Shown in pieces: positions 57,191 through 64,000 of a stretch of 64,000 nucleotides of DNA. The translations under genes and the position numbers were made by a program. Position 1 is the stretch's first letter, and each line of letters starts with the position of its first letter. Source of the stretch: Sternotherus odoratus (Eukaryota > Chordata > Testudines > Kinosternidae); the NCBI GenBank assembly GCA_032164245.1, contig JAVMKO010000005.1:43862133-43926132 (forward strand), in the 5' to 3' direction. The notes under the pieces were generated by a model. That model saw nothing but the letters and a program-made list of their open reading frames with translations. It made no database searches and was not told the DNA's origin.

Positions 57191-57340
57191 TCACTAGATG
57201 AAATTCTTCTCCATGCTAGAGTGACCAGTGCCATCTTCATGACACCAACTGCACTACGCTGTATGTTTTAACTTCACCAACTAACAGTCACTGGCAAGAG
57301 GCAGGATTACAGTAGCCATCTGAATAACAATAAAGTGCCC

Positions 57341-58405
57341 CGTGACGGTGCTGTTCCTGGTGGGACCAATTGAGAGTGCCAAGTCAGAACAAATTTCTTC
57401 CAACAGGGCAGTTACAGCCCAAAGCTGGGGTTTCTTCACCTCTAAGGCAAACCAAACCAGCCAAAAAGAAAAGACTTTGGTTTCCCCCCACTGGCTAGCC
57501 CCAAGTCACACAAGCAATTCTCTTAGACACTCCAGTTTCCTAGTATCACCACCAGCAGCCACTCATTCTGGGGATAAATGGTCATGAAAACCAATCAAGA
57601 AAAGGGTTCTTCCAATTCCAAAGAATCAGGCCCCAGACCCAGGTCAATATACAAATCAGATCTTACCCACAAATCACACTGTTGCCAATCCTTTAGAATC
57701 TAAAGGTTTATTCATAAAAGGAAAAAAGAGATAGGTTAGGGTTAGAAATGGTTAAAAGAAATCAAGTACATGCAATAATGGCAAAGTTCTTGGTTCAGGC
57801 TTGCATCAGTGGTAGAATAAACTGCAGGTTCAAATCAAAGTCTCTGGAATACATCCACAGCAGGGATGGGTCATCAGTCCTTTGTTCCAAGCTTCTGTGT
57901 GTAGCAAAAGTTCCTCCAGAGTAAGAATGACGACTGAAGACAAAATGGAGAAGCTGCAGCAGCTTTTTATAGTTTTTCCAGGTGCAGGAATTCTCTTTGT
58001 CCTTTGCTATGGAAACTTACAGCAAAATGGAGTTTTGAGTCACATGAGCAATCCCTGCCCCGTTGCTAAGACACAGGATGTGTCTGCCTTCCCTTAATGG
58101 GTCTGCTGTGTAGCTGATAGTTCTTAATGGGCCATCAAGCAGGCCAAGCAGACCTAACAGCAACTTGTCTGGGATGTCACCCAAAAGTAAAGCACAAATT
58201 TGAGATACAGACATTATATAGACGAGATTCATAACTTTAACTACAAAAATTATACACACATTCTGATAGCATAATCATAATCAGCCAACCATAACCTGGT
58301 CTTAGACACCTCATATGACCCCCTTTACACAAGATTTGGTGCCACTACAGAACCTTGGTTGCACCAATGATCTATCTGATCCCTGATTATTTCAGTAACA
58401 TGACA
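57341..58405 (-). mobile_element. Solo LTR, family 1
   Basis: The 1065-bp inverted copy begins cgtgacgg (first base changed from t) and ends catgaca. Perfect 5-bp TSD tgccc (57336-57340 and 58406-58410). It lacks the MITE found in the copy at 18413, which defines that insertion. Confidence 0.95.
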
Positions 58406-58448
58406 TGCCCCCATATTGAAAGCAGTTTGTGTCAGCTCTAGGGGAAGT

Positions 58449-59235
58449 TGTGATGAAGTGGGAGTACTATGTGTGTGTGCCTCAGTTTCCCCTATGCATT
58501 TCTTGGGCCTCTATGTGGAGGGAAAGGAATGTGTAGCTGATGCAAAGCAAATCCAAGGTGAAGCTGTAACCTGACCCCAAGTGGGGGAGGGAGGTGAGCT
58601 GAACCTGTTGGAGAAAGGTCAGGTGATGCCTCCTAGCCCGGGAAACAGACAAAGGAGAGCAGGGAGGGGCTAGAGGGGGTTTTGGGTCAGTCTGGGTCTA
58701 GCTGGGAAGGGGGAGAGAAGCCACCTGGCTCTCTGGCCCCAAGATGGATCCAGCGGAGGGCTCATGCTCGCTCGCTGCATGGTCTGTGTTAGACCAGATA
58801 GAAGTCATCGAATAAACCTGGGGAAGAAGCAGGAGCCCAGAATCTGTGTCTCCTTCTCCTAGCACCCCATAAGGACCTGCCTGACTGGATGGGCCCTGTT
58901 GAGACTGAGAAGCTGTGAGTTGGATGGTGTTCCTGACATCTCAAATAAACCGTCTATTCTGCTGGCTGGCTGAGAGTCACGTTTGACTGTGGATTTGGGG
59001 TGCAGAACCCATGGGCTCCCCCAGGACCCCGCCCAGGCGGGCTTGCTGGGGGAAGCACACGGAGGGGCAGAAGGTGCTGAATGCTCCGAGGTCAGACCCA
59101 GGAAGGTGGAAGTGGGTACCCCTGAAGCTCTTGGCCTGGGAAACAGGCTGTGTACGAAGAAGGGGCCCTCCACCCGGAGTCCGGTCTGGCTTCCTAGGGA
59201 GCGGTTCCAGACCATCGCCCAAGTGCTCCGTGACA
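58449..59235 (+). mobile_element. Solo LTR with perfect TSD
   Basis: The 787-bp LTR has ends TGTGATGAAGTGGG and CTCCGTGACA. Perfect 5-bp TSD gaagt (58444-58448 and 59236-59240). Polyadenylation signals aataaa at 58811 and 58944. The ORFs of 87-166 codons starting inside it are not supported as genes. Confidence 0.95.
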
Positions 59236-59240
59236 GAAGT

Positions 59241-61682
59241 AGACCCAGACCCACAGGTTTTCACATTATTCTGATGGCTACAGCACAAGACCTTTGGTTG
59301 CAAAATCCAGGAATTGTTGTAGCCATGTGCTCTCCAGTAATGGTGACAATACTACTTTGCCCTCTCTTCTCTCTCCTTGTTTCCCTTCCCAGAAATAACC
59401 TGCTGCTTTCCCCTTTTGGTGCTAAGGCTCCGATGAGCTGGAAGACCATGAATCTCTATTTCTTTACATATTGGCTAGCATAACGGGAGTGTAGAAAGGG
59501 TAGTGTTTCAGGCTCTCTGTGCACCGAGGTAAATGACTGCTCAAAGGGCACAGCAATGAACACTGCTTCCCATCTGACACAGAGAGTACTGGAGTCCACT
59601 CCCCAGTGACTGACTCTCTGTATACAGCACCACCACAAGGGGAGGACTCGGTGAGCTAAGCTACACAGAGTTCTGTCTTAAAGGACCCTCACAACCACAA
59701 GACCCCACTGATGCTCAGAGGTATCCCACTAGTTTCCATCATGTGTGTATATAAGAGTATTCCTCTTGTATGTGCTGCTCAGCTGCAGATCCTCTTTCTA
59801 GCGTCCCATCTCTCTTTCTCCTATCGCTCTGCATTAATCATTCATTCCTAGGTCACATTATATGACTGTATATAATCCCAGACTTCTTCATGCCAGAATT
59901 TACACCAGTCATCCATAATCCATTGCTGAGACAGGGAAGAAATGCTGCATCTAAGGGACCATCAGTGCTGGGCCAAACCCTGATGGCTTTCCTCCAGCAA
60001 ATGGTGACTGAAGACAAAGACGGAGTAAAAACCAACTATTTTAGTTAAAAACCATCCTTCAACAAGCTACGAGGTACTGGCTGGTGGTACCAACCTGCCC
60101 CTTGTTGCTGAGTGCTTGGGTCTTTTGGGTGCACACAGTGAGTCAGCAAAATAATGTCCACCATTTTGAGTCAACGCAGTCTTTAACGTCAACATGATGA
60201 AATAGCTTGTAATGGATAATCACGGCTGAAAAGCTCTGACTGATTACTATTGAGTAACAGTGACATTTTCATTCTTTTTCTTTAGAAGAACAATTCTGTA
60301 GTCCTGCCAAGTCTGGCCAATTTTTTATTATAGTATTTATGGGGAAAAGCTTAGTGATGGACAAGACTGATGAGTTTATCCATTACTGGAAGAGAGAAGC
60401 CTGTAATGGGTGTGATAGCTGCTTCCAGACTGCAACATCAAAGCTAAGCTGACATAGTAACAACCATGCCAGCAGAAGCCTTACGGCTAGACAAGGAGAC
60501 ATAAAGCAATAGGAAGGTGGAACAAACAAACAGTGCAAAACATATTCTCTCTCTAGACATGTGCCGGGCCTTTCTTGGTAATTTAGAGGTTGACACCATT
60601 GTTCCCAGTCTTTTTGCTAGGTAGAAACTAGATCATCATCTCACAGCATTGATGTTGCTGATGGATCAATAATCAGTACTTCCAAGGTTACAGATCAAAC
60701 AATACCGGCCCTCAAACTTAAGTATCTTGTTATCTGCTTACACTCCTTTCTTTGTGCAAAAGTGGAATGGTGCAGAAAAATCAATGAGCTCCTTTGAGAA
60801 CCAACATGTGTGTGCAGAAGATAAAGTGTTTGCCAGCCATGGTGTGTTTTCCCTGAATTATCCATGTAGCGTTCACAAAGGGCGTTCCCAAATCTTACCT
60901 TAAACCACAGCAAATGCAAAGCAAATCATTCAGGTTATTAAAAATAGCAGTGCTGTAGTCAAGCGTGATATCCCAAACTGAGGCCTGTGCATTCCTACCT
61001 GCTGTCTGCTAAAACCTGCTGGACCAAAGAGCTAGCAGGAGTCCAGCCTCGGCCAAAACACCATCCATGGCAACCACAACTGGAGCATTGCCTGGCTCCA
61101 ACCACATTATTTTAGACAGAATGAGGCACAGGAAGTTGTCTGAGCAATTAGTTGATTCCTTGTTGCTGCAGTGAACTCTGCTCCTGCCTCCACTCCTAGT
61201 TCCCACCACGTTCCTTCTCTGATCCTTTCCTCTCCTCCAGTTGCTGCCCATATGCCTTGCTTATGACCATCAGTTACACACCCTGGTTCTGGTCCCCTGG
61301 TTCCAGCTCTGGCTTGACCTTTGGCTCTGACATTTGGTATCTGACCCTGAGCTTTTATTCCTGGCTCTGACTCTTGCTTAGCCCATGGCTCTGATACCAG
61401 GCAGTTGACTCTGGTTCTGACTCTTAATTCCATTCTCTGACTTGAATGCCTGCTCTGACCACTAGACCAGACTGACTACATTCCAGTACCTAACATTAAG
61501 ATGGTGTCTCCACTCTTCACTTTCTCAACATTTCTTTCTTTTGGGCTGAAGTTTCACATGCTCAGTCTGAGCTCAAAGGGGGATTTTTTTCAGAAAATGT
61601 GAGCCCATTTTTGAGTGGGGGAAGTGTGAAAACCATCCGTCTTTTTATGCCTTAAAAACATCCTGGCAACTGTCTTTGGGAC
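59241..61682. other. No gene recognised; short CTCTGAC-rich repeat
   Basis: From about 61290 to 61465 'ctctgac' and 'ctggctctgac' recur irregularly (at least eight times), a degenerate short tandem repeat. The rest is unassigned. Confidence 0.45.
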
Positions 61683-62127
61683 TGTCGCAGGGCAGAGGTT
61701 TTAAAAACCTCTTCTGCCTGCTACAGCCCCTGCTTCCCTGCAGTCTGGCTGGGTTAGAGGGCTAAAACCCTGAGCAGGGAGCCCAGCTGAAGCCACGAAG
61801 TAGGGCAGGCTCAGGGCAATCTACTGAGCCAGGTGCAACCACTAGGGCAGAGCACAAACCCAGAAAAGAGCTTGGGGAAGTAGGCTAGCCAGGCAGGAAG
61901 ACAGGGGGGCACCTAGCTCTGTCTCTGCTGCTTGATACAAGCCGCCAGAGGACCTGGTGAGAGGTCTGTAAAGGGCCTGATTTTGGGGAAGTTGGGACTT
62001 TGTCAGCACTGTAAATAAAAGAGCACGGGTGAAGCACTAGAGAGGAGTGTCTGAGACCCTTTCTTTGTCTAGCCTAAGCACGGGGCAAAGGGAGTAGGGG
62101 AAGGAAGCCTGTGCCGCCCTGTGACAG
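61683..62127 (+). mobile_element. Short solo LTR with perfect TSD
   Basis: The 445-bp LTR has ends TGTCGCAGGGC and GCCCTGTGACA. Perfect 5-bp TSD gggac (61678-61682 and 62128-62132). Polyadenylation signal aataaa at 62014. Confidence 0.92.
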
Positions 62128-62177
62128 GGACCAAGTAACTTAAAACCTTCTGACCCTACAAATGTCCAATTTACATT

Positions 62178-62410
62178 AGATTCACAGATATAAAGCCAGA
62201 AAGAGCCATTATGGCCTCCTGCATAGCAGAAACACCAAATTGCACCCCATGATTCCTTCATTAAGCCCCCTAATGTGTTGCTGAACTGGAGCATATCTTT
62301 CAGGAAGAGGCATCTCATCTCCATTTAAAGACTCTAGGAAAGCCACTCTGAATCTGTTCCACACTACGACCCCATGGTACAAGAGACAAAGGTTTTGATC
62401 CCTCTTGCCC
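62178..62410 (-). mobile_element. CR1-clade LINE 3' end
   Basis: The minus-strand tail starts 'attcacagatataaagccag' and 'agagccattatggcctcctg', with later blocks 'gctgaactggagcatatctt' and 'catttaaagactctagg'. This is the subfamily whose end matches the tail of the SINE at 31010. Confidence 0.7.
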
Positions 62411-62510
62411 ATCTAGCCATAAAGAAAGCGAGGCCCTGAAACCTATCAGGAAGTCTATGACTTAGTCACGGAAGTCACGGAATCCATGACTTCCAAAGAC
62501 CTCTGTCTTT

Positions 62511-62686
62511 GGGGAGGAGGGATAGCTCAGTGGTTTGCGCATTGGCCTGCTAAACTCAGGGTTATGAGTTCAATCCTTGAAGGGGCCGTTTAGGAATATG
62601 TGGAAAAAATGCTGTTGGATGATTTAATTGGGGATTGGTCCTGCTTTGAGCAGCGGTTAGACTAGATGATTTCCTGCGGTCCCTTC
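62511..62686 (+). repeat. tRNA-derived SINE, cut by an LTR
   Basis: A box 'tagctcagtgg' near 62523 and B box 'gagttcaatcc' near 62567, body and 'gatttcctgcggtcccttc' tail. The last bases are replaced by the LTR beginning at 62687. Confidence 0.88.
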
Positions 62687-64000
62687 TGTGATGGGTTGAG
62701 ATCACAGAAACCCCTTAAGAGCTGCCACCTGATGTGCCAAAGCTACTCCTGCCTCAGTTTTCCTGCCCAAACAGCTTAGGACCTCAGTACCCTGCCAGGT
62801 CTGAGTCACGTCCCCTAACAGCTGTGGGCCTTCCTGGAAATGATAGAAAGATATGCACAGCTGTTTCCCCCTCCCCTCCCCCCCAGGTGCCAACACGTAC
62901 TCCAGGTTAATTACCGTATTTTTCGCCATATAGGACCCTCCGGCGTATAAGACGCCCCCGAGTTTTTAAATAAAAAAGCTGGACACAAAAAAAAAAAAAA
63001 CAAAACCCCCCACCACCACACACAAAAAGCGCCTCGCTCTCCCGTCCCCGCCGCGTGGGCGGGCTGCTGGGAGCGCGCCGCTCTCCCGTCCCCGCCGCGC
63101 GGGCGGGCGCTCCCAGGGGCCCCGGGGCCCGAGCTGCTCCCGTTCCCCGCCGGACCCAACACATGCGGGTGGGCTCGGGGGGGAAGCGCCGCCCCGCCCC
63201 GCCCCGCCCGCCGGGCCACCTGCAGCCGCCCCAGCTCCAGCTGCCCGGTGAGTTTAATATATTCGGCGTATAAGACGCCCCCCCTAATTTTGAGGCTATT
63301 TTTGGGGGTTAAAAAGGCGTCTTATACGCCGAAATATACGGTAATAAGTAAAAAGTGATTTTAATAAAGATAGGATTTAAGTGGTTCCAAGTAGTAACAG
63401 ACAGAATAAAGTGAATTACCAAACAAAATAAACAAAACACGCAAACCTAACACTATTACAGTAAAAAACCTCACCCTCTGAATTCCTTCTTTCAGGCTAA
63501 ACTCCCTGTTAGCCTGGGTCCAGCGCTCACTTGCCGCCCCCCCTCCCCCGCAGTCACAGTCCTCTGTTCCAGTTTCTTCCAGGAATCCTTGGGAGATGGA
63601 GGGCTGTTGCTTGAGCCAGCTGAGAACAAAATGGAGAGGTCTCTCCGAGGTTTATATAGGCTTCCTCCTCTGGGTGGACAGCCACTCCTCTTTCTTATCC
63701 AGAGTCCACATGGCCTCTCAGAACACATGGCTCAGTTGCAGGCCCAAACCAGACTCCACTCACCCCGAGCCAGGCTGCATTCCTCAGGGAGATCAGGTGT
63801 GGACAGGCGTCTACAAAGTTCATTGTTTGCTTGATTGGTTCTCAATTGGGCTTAACTGAAGAGTAGTTTTTCTCAGAGAGCTGTTCAGCTGCTTTCTAAA
63901 GTCCACATACAACCAACCATGCACATAGTCAATATTCATAACTCTGAATACAACACAGACACATACATACAAATAGGATGAACAGATCCAGTGGATCATT
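62687..64000 (-). mobile_element. Solo LTR, family 2, truncated by window end
   Basis: Inverted copy of 32648-33762: 'tgtgatgggttgagatcaca' at the left corresponds to the 3' end of the family. It runs to the window edge, near 'aggatgaacagatccagtgg', so only the first bases of the LTR's 5' end are missing. Contains a 428-bp MITE. Confidence 0.92.
62914..63341. mobile_element. TA-flanked MITE with a CpG-rich interior
   Basis: Ends CCGTATTTTTCGCC and the inverted CCGTATATTTCGGC, with TA at 62912-62913 and 63342-63343. The uninterrupted LTR copy has one TA here ('acttattaattaacc' near 33405). Subterminal 'cggcgtataagacgcccc' occurs at both ends. The middle (about 63030-63250) is very CpG-rich with a duplicated 'cgctctcccgtccccgccgc' (about 63031 and 63080). 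Confidence 0.9.

Noticed and set aside
58983..59483. 166-codon plus-strand ORF
   Set aside because: Starts in the 3' part of a solo LTR with a perfect TSD and runs out into flanking DNA.
1..64000. CRISPR arrays, operons, bacterial-type promoters
   Set aside because: The window is vertebrate genomic DNA; direct repeats found are minisatellites, LTRs or TSDs, with no spacer-repeat architecture.

Overview
This is vertebrate genomic DNA, most likely from a cryptodiran turtle. The evidence is the set of repeats: CR1 LINE 3' ends ending in the 'catagaatatcagggttgg' signature, tRNA-derived SINEs with an A box (tagctcagtgg) and a CR1-like tail, MIR-type SINEs, many hAT elements with perfect 8-bp target-site duplications (TSDs), solo LTRs with 4-5 bp TSDs, a Penelope-like element, and decayed Ty3/gypsy and retroviral genes. 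I found no convincing host protein-coding exon, tRNA, rRNA or CRISPR array. Most open frames here lie inside repeats or low-complexity DNA.

Layout. 1-430: minisatellite of about 50 bp period. 430-3.7 kb: mostly unassigned, with a MIR-like SINE. 3.7-5.5 kb: hAT-like element with TAGG-type ends. 5.65-5.92 kb: Tigger/pogo-like MITE. 7.15-10.3 kb: hAT element with a broken BED-type transposase gene. 11.8-13.2 kb: Penelope-like element with reverse transcriptase and GIY-YIG remnants. 16.3 kb: short GC-rich hAT. 17.9-20.0 kb: LTR containing a second LTR, which itself carries a MITE. 22.4-23.1 kb: CR1 3' end with a 183-bp insertion. 23.2-23.9 kb: solo LTR. 24.2-25.0 kb: Helitron-like end, microsatellite and 44-bp minisatellite. 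25.0-29.1 kb: 3' half of an endogenous retrovirus (envelope-region ORFs, polypurine tract, LTR) with a hAT inserted in it. 32.0-36.8 kb: hAT holding an LTR-within-LTR, a CR1 and Penelope tails. 38.8-44.8 kb: decayed Ty3/gypsy element with four later insertions. 46.9-48.7 kb: two CR1 3' ends. 49.2-50.1 kb: two hATs sharing a target. 50.9-56.0 kb: one LTR split by a hAT and three further LTRs. 57.3-59.2 kb and 61.7-62.1 kb: solo LTRs. 62.5-64.0 kb: SINE, then an LTR carrying a GC-rich MITE, cut by the window end.

The most unusual item is the retroviral envelope region (about 24.95-27.83 kb). Its first ORF shows two consecutive immunoglobulin-like patterns (Cys...Trp...G/D-x-G-x-Y). It is split by an 833-bp hAT, and its stop codon overlaps the start of the next ORF as TAATG. 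The LTR that follows has four TACGT sites spaced exactly 23 bp apart just upstream of its TATA box. The other notable theme is re-use of target sites: two pairs of elements (LTRs at 52.8-55.0 kb, hATs at 49.2-50.1 kb) sit in tandem separated only by a shared TSD.

Family names rest on motif recognition and recall of typical reptile repeats, not database searches. TSDs, inverted repeats and spacings were read directly from the sequence.
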